Source: Pelecanus crispus (lineage: Eukaryota; Chordata; Aves; Pelecaniformes; Pelecanidae). Taken from it: a stretch of 64,000 nt of DNA. Below the pieces are notes generated by a model. That model had not been told where the DNA came from and ran no database searches. It saw only the letters and a list, made by a program, of their open reading frames with translations. Shown piece after piece: positions 23,001 through 30,504 of the stretch; positions within the stretch are counted from its first letter, which is position 1; the number at the start of each line of letters is the position of its first letter. The stretch is taken from NCBI RefSeq assembly GCF_030463565.1, contig NC_134652.1:20251397-20315396 (forward strand). Direction: 5' to 3'. Both the position numbers and the translations under genes were made by a program.

Positions 23001-26000
23001 CTTGAACCGTTGATGCCTTGAGCTGTTCAGTTGATCTCAAGCTGTAATATGTAGACATTAACGCCTTTGTAATCCAAATTAATACTCTCAATTACCTTGT
23101 AGTTATTAACAGATCTTACTATATACCATGACAGATTTTTTTTTTTAATCGTATTTTGCTTGGCTTGTTTCTATAGTGTGATGTGTTCAAACTGTGTATT
23201 GTGTTAAATGTTTTGATCCATTGCGCTGGGTCAGAGAGAAGAAAAATATAGTTCATTATCCTCCCTCAAACTCCTATCAGATGCTTGTTACATTCTTTTC
23301 TTTAGGCATAATAACTATGGATGGATTGTTCCATTCATGCACCTTTCCAGCTTCCAGCAGTTTAAAAAACCCCAAATCCCCAACATTTAGACGCTTGTTT
23401 TGAGCTGTAGTTTGCATCCTTTACTATTATGTGGTAACTAATCTCTTTTGTCTGCTTTCAATGAATTTGTCTAATATTTTTTTAATACATTGATGTTTTT
23501 AGCTCTACAGCATTCTGTGGTTAGAAAAAAGTACTTTTTTTTAATTTTTTTATCAACAACACATCTCCACCCCCCCAAAAAAAACCCAACAAAACAAACC
23601 CAAAAAACTCGCCCAGCTGCCATCTGATTACTTTATTGGGTCATATCTAGCTTTTTGCTTTATGAGAAATAGCAAATAATTCATCACTAGTCCTTTTGGT
23701 GGGGGGTGGTTTTTTTGTGGTGTTTTTTTTGGTTGGTTTGTTTTTTTTTTAATAAACCTTAACCACATCTTCCTCTTGGTCTTTCTGAGACAGAAAGTCC
23801 TAATACTTAGTCTCCTCTCCTATGGAAGACAGTGTCTCCCTTTTCCACTGTTTCATTTTGTCTTTTTAATCATTTTATGGTTCTAATTTTGAGATTGAAT
23901 GATCAGATCTTCATGCAGTATTCAGAGTGTGGTTGCATAATTACTTTAGGTGATGGCATATTGATAAATTTTGTGTTCTGAGTTCCTTTACTAACAGTTC
24001 TTAATATTTTATTTTTGTGAGCATGGAGGTCATATTTTTCAGAAACCATCCACAGTCTGTCTTGAGCTGTGGTGGCTAATTTGGCTATCATTGTGTCCGA
24101 ATACTGAAGTCTCTCTGTCTCTTTCCCCTTCTTTACGTGTCATTTCACTCTTTTAATTAAAACTTCATCTGCCATTTTATTCCTCAGTCACTGGGTGTAA
24201 ATCTCTTCAGCATTGCTATGCTGTTCATTTTTTATTCTGACTCTCCTGAATAACTTTGTATGCCAATAAATGTTATGTTTGTTGCTAATATCCCTTTTTA
24301 GAGCACTTTTAAAATGTGTTGGAACAGCACAAGTCTCAGTGTATGCCCCTATCAAATGCCACTGATAACCTCCCTTCATCGTGAAAAGTGGCTACAGACG
24401 TTATTTTTTTGGCAGTTTGACTCTTTTCAGTCAGGATGATTCTCTTTCAATGTTCTCTTTGCTTTCAGCTTCTTTACAGTGTTGCCTTGTGGCATGGAGT
24501 TCAAGCAGCATTGTACAGGGCTATCAAAGCATGGAGAGTTGCAGCAGGGAGCCACATGCGATGCATTCAGAGGAAGAAATAGGCTATTAATGAAACTAAT
24601 GCTTCTGAGTCATTGTGAAAAAGTTCCTCATATCTTTGTTTTGTGGGTGGGCTTACTCAAAAACTGGACACGATCCACAGAACTTTGTGGAGGAATGTGG
24701 ATTGATGTATAAAGCATTCTTCATTTCCCAGACAATGTCAAAGTAGAGTTTCTCCAACAGAACTAAACTTATTCTATAGCTTTAGAGGAGAAACCCTTCA
24801 TTTAGTAGCTTTACATATTGTTAAAAAAGATTTCAGACATGATTATATTATTGCAAGTCAGCTAATCTCTGGATAGCTTGCTCTCGGGGAGAAAAAAGTA
24901 ATGCTGTTGTAATCTAGACACCTAAATTGCCTTTGGGAGATACAGCTCTGACTCTCAGTAAACTTGATGAATTAAATGCCCAAATAAGAGCTTAAAAAAA
25001 GTTGAATGTGATCTATTCTTTTGTGGAGTTTGTGTGTATTAGATTAGGGTTATGGTGAAGCTCACTTTTAGGTTCTTTGACAAAATCAGTTTATGCCCTG
25101 AAGCATGAGTTTTGATAAGTTTGGGTTTTTTTTTTCCTTCTCCCCCCACCCCAAATGATTGCAGCTTTAATATTGGTTGAAAATGACTTGCATATGTGCA
25201 GGAAAAAATGAGGCTGGGGAATAAATGAAATATTCTGTCTGAAGGACTTCAAAGCAAAGTTTGCTTGCACAAAGTTGGCAGAAGGGTAGAAAAATTCCAT
25301 AGTCTGGAACCATTTGGCTACACATCGTTTGAAGCAGTCTGTCCTAGGCACAGCAGAACTGCATAAAGGAAACCAATGTCTCTGGTTTATACTTTTCCTA
25401 CTAGCAGAACGTGTAACTTGCATCTGAACAAGGCTTCTTGCAAAAATATGCACAGAATTATTTTATTGCATCTTTGATATAGATTCCCTTATGCAATTAA
25501 ATTGGCAAATATGCATGTATACCATATATATTATATTGAAGCTTTGCTATAGCTTTCTACTGCAGGGTAGTTGAACAATCTAGCAAGACCCCACAGAGTA
25601 GAAGAGTGAATGTCTTTTCCAGTATGTTGTAATTTGGTTAGCTTAAGCAAGCATTTCATCACCATCCCTTCATCAGTTTAAGACTTCTGTCTTTCAGTTT
25701 TGAATATTTCAGCAGTGAACAATTTAAACTGGCAAGAGTCCCGTAAGAGATAAAAGTAGCATTTCTTCATTTTCCAACTCCTGAAAAATGCTAAAGCTGT
25801 TTTTAGTTCAGTTTAAACATCTGGGAAACTTTACATCTTTAACATAATTTTTAACCTGTCAAGTCAAGGAATGTTGGAAAATAAAATTGATATGAAATTT
25901 GCATGTTGATATACACTCCGCTATTCTAGTAGATATTACTAGCATTTTTAGATTTTAAATTTTCAGTAATTTTTATACTCGGTGTTAGATACTGTTTGCT

Positions 26001-28347
26001 TGAATTCCTGGAAACAGTAGCATCATGTGTATATTCAGCAAAAAAAAAAAAGCATGTAAATGAAATTCAAATGTAGATTCTAATCAATTTGATGGTATTG
26101 CATTACAGGAAATTAGTTACATATTTGTCCCTCCTTTGTCAGAAATTACTTCAGAGACAAAACTGCCTTGTCAGAGGATGCAAAGTGCTCTTGGCCATGT
26201 TTAATAGCAGCCTTTTGAAATTTGAGTAGTTCTTATTTTCAGCCATATAAATTTCTAGGAGCGAGTATGAATGCATCCTGATGTGACTGCAGAGTCTAAG
26301 GGGATAGATGACTATCAACCTGAATTATTTAAATAAAGTTTGTATTGATATGTTTGGTTTGAAGACAATCAGACATGTAAGTCACTGGAGACTGGATAGA
26401 TGAATTATTGCATCTGGGTATCAGCACTCTCCAATACTGAGTATTCAGGTGAGGATGTTCTCTGTGGTACGTCACATGCACGGGTACTGGACACGACAAA
26501 ACTGCAGTTTGCAGCGAAGTAATTGCTGTAGAACCAAGTGTTGGGCTTTATAGAACTGTATGAATCTAAAGAGGTAACACTTGGTAATTCTAGCTTCTAT
26601 GCAGATTTTTGCTGGTAATTTTCAGCAGAGGACTCCTGAAGATACCTTTCTAGGGCTCCTTCAAGACTCCTGTAAAAGCTTATATCTCCAGGATTTGGCC
26701 TCTTACTGAATCTTCTAGACCGGTTCTAGTGTCTGGTTAACATCATACGGTACACCAATTCAAAACGCAAGCGCATTTTTGTGCATAGCAGGCAAAACTC
26801 AGCTTGGTAAGATAGTTATGGGCATTGTTTAAGCACCAGAACTGTTGCTTATGTGCACACAGGTAAGGCTAGTGTGTGGCTTTCTCACTGACAGCGTAGT
26901 GCTGATTGTTCAAAAATCAAGCTTCTATATGAAAACTGAGTTCAAGTGAGCTGTGAAACAAAGGAATGCAATACATGTCAAGCATCATGTTGGCCATCTT
27001 TTGCTTGCTTTTGAAAATGGAACCACAGTACAGATAACAGATAATGAAAGATACTTCTTCCTGTCTCTCACGTAATCCTTCTCAGATACCCTTCAGAGGT
27101 TCTCCATCTGGAATTAATAATCATAGTGATCTCTGAAAAGTTGCTTCGTTTAACAAGCAGGGGGAAAAGAAGTCTTCAGTGCAGCCACATCATCTACAAT
27201 TAAAAAAAAAACAAAACCAACAGCAAAACACTTGTAATGCTGTTCATGTTGAGAAGGTCTTGGCCTTTTAAGCAAATATTCAATGTCTGTGATAGCAGCC
27301 TCTCACTTTCTTTGGAATAAACTTTTTTTTTTCCTTCCTTGCAATATTTCTACTTAGCAGTCAGTAACTGCAATTTTTTTTTGACTTTTCATTCTGAAGA
27401 ATTTAAATGTAACCCAGAATTCCCATTTAACTGTATAGTGGAGGCAGAAGTACATGCTGAATGAGGCAAATAATGTAGCTGAATATGATTTTTGCTGGTC
27501 TGCTTTTTAATTTTACAGAATATTGACAAGGTGGTATTTGTTGGCAACTTTCTCAGAATTAATATGATTTCTATGAAGGTGCTAGCGTATGCTATGGATT
27601 ATTGGTCCAAGGGACAGCTGAAAGCTCTGTTTTTGGAACATGAGGTAAGGAAATGCATGTTGAACTTACTTTTATTTGTAGGTACAAAAATCTTTTCGTT
27701 TTTGACTTGGTGAAGTTAAAAGGGAGAATTTCAATGCCATTGCTTTGAAGTGAATGCACAAACTAAGTTCTGCACAAACACAATTTAATTACAAATTCAT
27801 TTGAAAATACCCCTTGTTAGCTCCCTGGCTTGATCACTAATCTTGTGGTATTTGTTGCTAAACATTGCACATCTCTTATTTTTGCTTTCTGACCCTAGTA
27901 CTAACAATGTCCATTTGTGTGATCTGGTATATAAACCTCAAGCAGAATTTATTTTGTAAGCGTAATTTTGCGGTGACCATCGGATGGATGTGTTCATAAT
28001 GGAAACTGCCCTGCCTCAATACAGCATCATTATAGTGGCTCTGAAATGTCTTTTTTGATGGTTTTGGAGAACTGTGTAAGATTTCTCCTGGTATAAGGGT
28101 CCTTTCTTGGACCTAAACAAGATCACATTAAATCATAATTCAGACACAGCAAATACTTGGCACAGCAGGGCTGATCTTACAAGAAAGGTCCTTTTATTGC
28201 TTTAACAGAACTGAAGACTTTACATGCTCATGCGTATGCCTTATTTTGGAATTTGATTGGTTTCATTTGCTTTTGCCTTGTTTAAAGGGTTATTTTGGAG
28301 CTGTTGGGGCTCTTCTAGAATTGCTTAAAATGACAGATGATCAGTGA
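1832..28347 (+). CDS. PANK1: PANK1, pantothenate kinase 1 (gene-level entry; alpha and beta isoforms)
   Basis: PANK1 uses ATP to phosphorylate pantothenate to 4'-phosphopantothenate, the committed and acyl-CoA-inhibited step of CoA synthesis; it acts as a dimer. The alpha join is 1832-2090, 10894-11246, 19492-19745, 22046-22222, 22640-22763, 27519-27644, 28288-28347 (1353 nt, 450 aa). The beta form replaces the first segment with 2545-2572 (1122 nt, 373 aa, the same length as human PANK1-beta). Every junction is GT-AG and the phases match. In beta numbering I see the ATP loop (D17, G19, G20, T21, K24), catalytic base E138, R207, the SLGGGTF loop and W341 of the acyl-CoA/pantothenate pocket. 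PANK1 is preferred over PANK2/3 because of [22 protein letters not shown] and the C-terminus LLKMTDD, all of which I recall as PANK1-specific. In mammals PANK1-alpha is nuclear and PANK1-beta is cytosolic/vesicular. Nothing suggests a pseudogene. Confidence 0.97.
2347..2391 (+). promoter_or_regulatory. paired CCAAT boxes of the PANK1-beta promoter
   Basis: Two CCAAT pentamers lie at 2347-2351 and 2387-2391, exactly 40 bp apart (about four helical turns). The second is followed at once by a GGGGCGG GC box. They are 198 and 158 bp upstream of the beta ATG and inside the alpha first intron, where an internal promoter for the beta transcript is expected. Paired same-strand CCAAT boxes at this spacing are a usual NF-Y arrangement. 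Function is inferred. Confidence 0.55.
2545..2572 (+). CDS. PANK1: PANK1 exon 1-beta (coding part)
   Basis: This is nine codons plus one base (MKLIVPKQQ), ending at CAGT|GTAAGTAC. T plus CG of exon 2 makes Ser10, giving [15 protein letters not shown], against MKLINGKKQTFPWFG in human PANK1-beta. The length and phase are identical. The ATG context is poor (C at -3, A at +4). The frame upstream stays open back to a TAA at 2092-2094, with an in-frame ATG at 2350, so a longer N-terminus cannot be excluded from sequence alone; agreement with the human start favours 2545. Confidence 0.88.
3185..3210. repeat. T-run plus (TTG)n microsatellite
   Basis: Nine T's are followed by about five TTG units inside PANK1 intron 1. 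Confidence 0.8.
5877..5930. repeat. G/T-rich low-complexity tract
   Basis: Irregular runs of GGTTTGGG, TTTTTGG and GTGTGTGGG form a purely G/T stretch of about 50 bp. Similar tracts recur at about 23.70 and 57.36 kb, and A/C-rich counterparts at about 15.70 and 23.57 kb. Confidence 0.7.
6399..6417 (+). promoter_or_regulatory. two perfect POU octamers one helical turn apart
   Basis: ATGCAAAT occurs at 6399-6406 and again at 6410-6417, in the same orientation with starts 11 bp apart. A degenerate third unit (ATGTAAAT) follows at about 6424-6431. The AT-rich setting raises the chance background, but two exact octamers in phase are the sort of arrangement seen in POU-factor enhancers. No function is shown. 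Confidence 0.4.
7766..7783. repeat. poly-C run (C18)
   Basis: This is an uninterrupted run of 18 C's in PANK1 intron 1, a likely length-variable site and assembly risk. Confidence 0.95.
10894..11246 (+). CDS. PANK1: PANK1 exon 2 (ATP-binding loop)
   Basis: The acceptor is a pyrimidine tract ending CCTTAG and the donor is GTATGTG. The exon encodes beta residues 11-127: [15 protein letters not shown] with the nucleotide-binding glycines and K24, then the [17 protein letters not shown] helix, [22 protein letters not shown], and [16 protein letters not shown]. It is nearly identical to human PANK1 (for example Y for F in GGGAYKF). The length is 353 nt, with phase 1 in and phase 0 out. The frame happens to stay open into both flanking introns, so a naive ORF is longer than the exon. 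Confidence 0.97.
12431..12986 (-). mobile_element. solo LTR of an avian endogenous retrovirus (class III/ERVL-like), with target-site duplication
   Basis: The ends are TGTTGTGGTTTAACCCC and GAAACCAGGACA, flanked by an identical 5-bp repeat CCTAT (12426-12430 and 12987-12991), so both boundaries are exact. There is no internal retroviral sequence; this is a solo LTR left by recombination. Promoter elements set the orientation to minus: a perfect CRE (TGACGTCA, 12740-12747), then TATATAAA (12732-12725), then ATTAAA near 12560. On that strand it begins TGTCCTGGTTTCGG, the form I recall for this common avian LTR family. The A/T microsatellite at about 12586-12629 lies in its 3' part. It is antisense to PANK1. 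The family name is not certain. Confidence 0.88.
12586..12629. repeat. (TAG/TAA/CAA)n microsatellite inside the LTR
   Basis: Trinucleotide-like TAGTAG, AACAATAAC and TAATAATAAT units expand within the transcript-end part of the solo LTR. The related LTR at 52.7 kb lacks the tract. Confidence 0.75.
13552..13641. repeat. 2 x 45-bp tandem duplication
   Basis: Unit 1 (13552-13596) and unit 2 (13597-13641) both begin TACCAACCATGTGG and end AGAGCCATCAA. They differ at one base only (TTCGTTG against TTCATTG), and two further bases continue the match. Such identity points to a recent duplication. It lies in PANK1 intron 2. Confidence 0.95.
15698..15764. repeat. A/C-rich low-complexity tract
   Basis: An A-run is followed by CAAACC/ACCAAAC-type units and a second A-run. 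It is the reverse complement in style of the G/T-rich tracts elsewhere in the window. It carries no coding or RNA signal. Confidence 0.7.
19492..19745 (+). CDS. PANK1: PANK1 exon 3 (catalytic base exon)
   Basis: The acceptor is TTCTTTTCCAG and the donor AG|GTAAAC. The exon encodes beta residues 128-211 plus two bases of Ser212. It contains QLHKLDELD with the catalytic Glu138 (codon 19522-19524), the [20 protein letters not shown] segment, [18 protein letters not shown] and R207 in NYKRVTG. Residue 211 is Ser (TCC), where human PANK1, as I recall it, has Thr. The length is 254 nt, with phase 0 in and phase 2 out. Confidence 0.97.
19746..22045 (+). other. PANK1: PANK1 intron 3
   Basis: This 2.3 kb intron runs from GTAAAC to TTTTCTAG. 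I see only an A/C-rich patch at about 20677-20735 and no transposon, RNA or exon. Confidence 0.9.
22046..22222 (+). CDS. PANK1: PANK1 exon 4
   Basis: The acceptor is TGCTTTTCTAG and the donor AG|GTACATG. Its first base completes Ser212, giving [17 protein letters not shown], the glycine-rich substrate loop. It continues through [19 protein letters not shown], the [17 protein letters not shown] segment and QGSAVAS. The length is 177 nt, with phase 2 in and 2 out. The residues are the same as in human PANK1 as far as I recall it. Confidence 0.97.
22223..22639 (+). other. PANK1: PANK1 intron 4 (417 bp)
   Basis: This is one of the gene's two shortest introns (intron 6 is 643 bp). It contains a T19 run at 22385-22403 and no other feature. 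It ends TCACACAG. Confidence 0.92.
22640..22763 (+). CDS. PANK1: PANK1 exon 5
   Basis: The acceptor is CTTCCTCACACAG and the donor GAG|GTAAGATG. It encodes the end of Ser271 and residues 272-312: [36 protein letters not shown] and CALNE. Human PANK1 has N for H at FGNMM. The [10 protein letters not shown] block is a conserved part of the nucleotide-binding fold. The length is 124 nt, with phase 2 in and phase 0 out. Confidence 0.97.
23571..23752. repeat. A/C-rich tract and facing G/T-rich tract (imperfect inverted pair)
   Basis: CCCCCCCAAAAAAAACCC and CAAAACAAACCC at the left face GGGGGGTGG, TTTTTTTTGGTTGG and a T-run at the right. The composition allows loose pairing, but there is no precise inverted repeat. 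Confidence 0.45.
24455..24536 (+). ncRNA. MIR107: mir-107 precursor hairpin
   Basis: The mature 3p arm at 24504-24526 begins AGCAGCATTGTACAGGG and matches human miR-107 over all 23 nt as I recall it. The complementary 5p arm (AGCTTCTTTACAGTG...) is at 24467-24489, joined by the loop around TGTGGCATGGAGT. Flanking bases also follow the human precursor. It lies in PANK1 intron 5 in the sense orientation, as in mammals; the sister miR-103 genes lie in PANK2 and PANK3. It is expected to be processed from the PANK1 primary transcript and targets metabolic and Dicer mRNAs in mammals. miR-103 differs from miR-107 by one base near the 3' end, and this copy has the miR-107 form (GGGCTATCA). Confidence 0.97.
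27519..27644 (+). CDS. PANK1: PANK1 exon 6
   Basis: The acceptor is TTTTACAG and the donor GAG|GTAAGGA. It encodes beta residues 313-354: [29 protein letters not shown] (A337 and W341 of the acyl-CoA/pantothenate pocket) and [13 protein letters not shown]. The length is exactly 42 codons, phase 0 both sides. There are small differences from human, such as KVLAYAMDY for KLLAYAMDF. Confidence 0.97.
27645..28287 (+). other. PANK1: PANK1 intron 6
   Basis: This 643 bp intron runs from GTAAGGA to TTTAAAG. No feature is seen inside it. Confidence 0.92.
28288..28347 (+). CDS. PANK1: PANK1 exon 7, terminal coding part and stop
   Basis: The acceptor is TTGTTTAAAG. It encodes [19 protein letters not shown] and a TGA stop (28345-28347). 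Human PANK1 ends ELFKMTDDK as I recall, and the KMTDD tail separates PANK1 from PANK3. The stop completes 373 (beta) or 450 (alpha) residues. Confidence 0.97.
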   Translation, partial: GYFGAVGALLELLKMTDDQ

Positions 28348-29406
28348 TGAAGCTGTCTGAAGAGATTCCTACTGTAGATGCTGCTGGATAAGAGTGAAAG
28401 CCACTACAAGGACGGAAATGAAGCCATTATGGTAGTTCTACCTGCTGGATTTGTAAATAATTTAAAATCCTTTTAGCTGATCTTTAACTGCTGGGTTTTG
28501 AGCTTATACTTCAGAATTCATACTGGGAATAACAAAGATTTTTTTTTTTCTGTACACTGTATTTTTTAGGGGAAAAATGTGCAAAGTGGCCAAACATACA
28601 GATTTTATGGATTTATTTTAAAAAGTGGATACTGTTTAATGTAGGACCTGTGATATGAGGCATCTGCTTTTCTTCTGGGGTTTACTGATTAGTGTGGTAA
28701 TTTTAACTTCATTTAGTAATCACTCTAGGAGATTTTTTTATCTTATTTTCATGACGTTTCATGATTTGTTCTTGGTTTCAAATGAAACTACAAAGCTGAT
28801 GCATTTTACTGTGAAAACTAGTAATGGATTTTTTTCCTTTCCTCATTAGATGAGACACTTTTTTATTTAACATCCTCCTACCTCCCCACCCCCAAAAAAA
28901 AATTTACAAGCTTTCTGTGAGCACATGAGTTTCTTGGCAAGACTGTGAGAAAACTTGGTGGGGGTGAGGAGTTTAAGATTGTAATTTTTCAGTAGTCATG
29001 ACTTGCAACAGGAACAGACTGCCAACTGGTTTTGCAGGACTAATTCTCTTCTACATTAAAAATTTTAAACAAGATGCAAACTAAAATTTTAATTATTGGC
29101 TTAACACTAAAATGAAATCCTGTTTGTTGAAAACCTCTGATCTATATGAAGAGTTCTGTAGTACAGATGTTATTTATATGGTACATACTTGGCGTTAGAT
29201 GACAAAAGGGAGAAGATTTGTTTTCATTTATTTGAAGACTTTTCTGTAGTCTGCAATTTTTAACTTGATCTTAATTCAGAACAACTGATAACTGCATTAT
29301 TCAAAGCACAGTTTCTAAAATTAGAAAAATACTAATATATTTTCTGGTTTTAAGTTAATGTTAACTTTCCCTCCAGGACACTAAGATTTGAGTGTTTATT
29401 CCAATA

Positions 29407-29574
29407 CAGTATTTTCTACCTTTTTTTGATTTGTGGACCTCTCTAGAATTTTTTTTTTTCCAGCTGACTTGAGACCCCTTTGAAATCTATGTACTTAGGT
29501 TGCTGCGTAGCATGTATAAACTTGCTTTTCTTAGACACCATGAGGGCTCACAAATCAGAGGCTGAAAACCAGTC
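29407..29574. mobile_element. short hAT-like palindromic DNA-transposon remnant
   Basis: The left end reads CAGTATTTTCTACC, then a T-run and GATTTGTGGACC. The right end, reverse-complemented, reads CTGGTTTTCAGCC, then TCTGATTTGTGAGCC. These imperfect terminal inverted repeats resemble the CAGTGGTTTTCAACC ends of nonautonomous hAT/Charlie-type elements. At about 168 bp it could not encode a transposase. I found no convincing 8-bp target-site duplication. It is probably old. Confidence 0.45.
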
Positions 29575-29741
29575 CATAAATTATTTTGTCTTGCAAAACT
29601 GTATGTGATGTCACATAATGTAAAGGGCTCATCAGGGGGACAGTATAAAATTCAGATACGTGTGTTATCCAATATATTTTTGGAAGGGGGTTTATTTCAC
29701 TTTGTTAATAGTCATTAATTTCCGTATCTCCCAAATGTTGA

Positions 29742-29747
29742 AATAAA
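29742..29747 (+). terminator. PANK1: polyadenylation signal AATAAA (PANK1, first)
   Basis: This is a canonical AATAAA about 1.4 kb past the stop codon. It precedes a second signal by 41 bp. Either could define the main PANK1 transcript end. Confidence 0.5.
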
Positions 29748-29782
29748 TTCATATTAACTGACGTGTTAACTTGTCTGATGGA

Positions 29783-29788
29783 AATAAA
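29783..29788 (+). terminator. PANK1: polyadenylation signal AATAAA (PANK1, second)
   Basis: This canonical AATAAA is followed within 30-50 bp by TGTATCTGTGG, a plausible GT-rich downstream element. That makes it the better of the two neighbouring signals. Confidence 0.55.
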
Positions 29789-30487
29789 GACCACTACTCT
29801 TATGACGCCTTTAATGTATCTGTGGAATTCATTTCTTGAAATCAGTTATGTGAAATACATAACACTGTTCTGTGACACACGTGACTAGTTATTTCCATGA
29901 TAATTCTTTGTTTCTTGACAGTGTTTTACTTTGTTACATTGCTTTGGTCTTTGAAGCTTTTTGCCAGCTTGAAGTTGACTTTTTCATAGACTGTAAGCTA
30001 CAACATGAGACAATTAGCATGTTGTAGTTGATATTTCATGTAATATTGAGCTTGAAATAAGTGGGGATAGTTCTGCTCAGTGCCTTTTAATTTTTCATTA
30101 ACAAAACAAAACTTTCATTAAGCTTGTTTGCTAAGTTTTGCGTGCAACTGAAGTTTGGTTTGTATGTTGGGTTTTTTTAAGTAAGCCTTCAGAATGTTCA
30201 GAGGTAACTGCGCTTCTTATGATAAACTGCAGAGGGAAGCATAACATCGACAATATCAATACGCTTTGCTAAAGTGGTGTAGCTCAGACCAATTCGTGGG
30301 CTTGGTTGGTTTGTTTCAGAGAAGATTTCATCATTTTCTCCCTGGTCAATTTTTGTAGGGAATTTGATATCTATCACTTGGGTGTTCTTGCATTCTTAGC
30401 TTTTATAGTGATGTGAAGGAAGAATATAATGTTAAGTAAACAAATATGAAACAGCATTTCTTTTAACATTAAAATCCTCTAGCCGTC

Positions 30488-30504
30488 AAAAAAAAAAAAA
30501 AAAA
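30488..30504. repeat. poly-A run (A17)
   Basis: This is a homopolymer with no upstream gene-like sequence that would mark it as a retrocopy tail. Confidence 0.9.

Larger units (their letters stand above)
22764..27518 (+). other. PANK1: PANK1 intron 5 (mir-107 host intron)
   Basis: This 4.8 kb intron carries the mir-107 hairpin at 24455-24536. It also has an A/C-rich tract (about 23571-23610) followed about 90 bp later by a G/T-rich tract (about 23700-23750). The two are roughly complementary. Nothing else is recognised. Confidence 0.9.
28348..29806 (+). other. PANK1: PANK1 3' UTR (end estimated)
   Basis: AT-rich noncoding sequence follows the stop codon. Two AATAAA signals at 29742-29747 and 29783-29788 are the best candidates for the transcript end, so cleavage is expected about 15-25 nt after one of them. 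No better-placed signal was noted nearer the stop. A short hAT-like palindromic element lies inside (29407-29574). The end coordinate is an inference. Confidence 0.65.

Noticed and set aside
30470-30504. A17 run as the tail of a processed retrocopy
   Set aside because: The upstream sequence has no gene-like content and no flanking direct repeat was seen.
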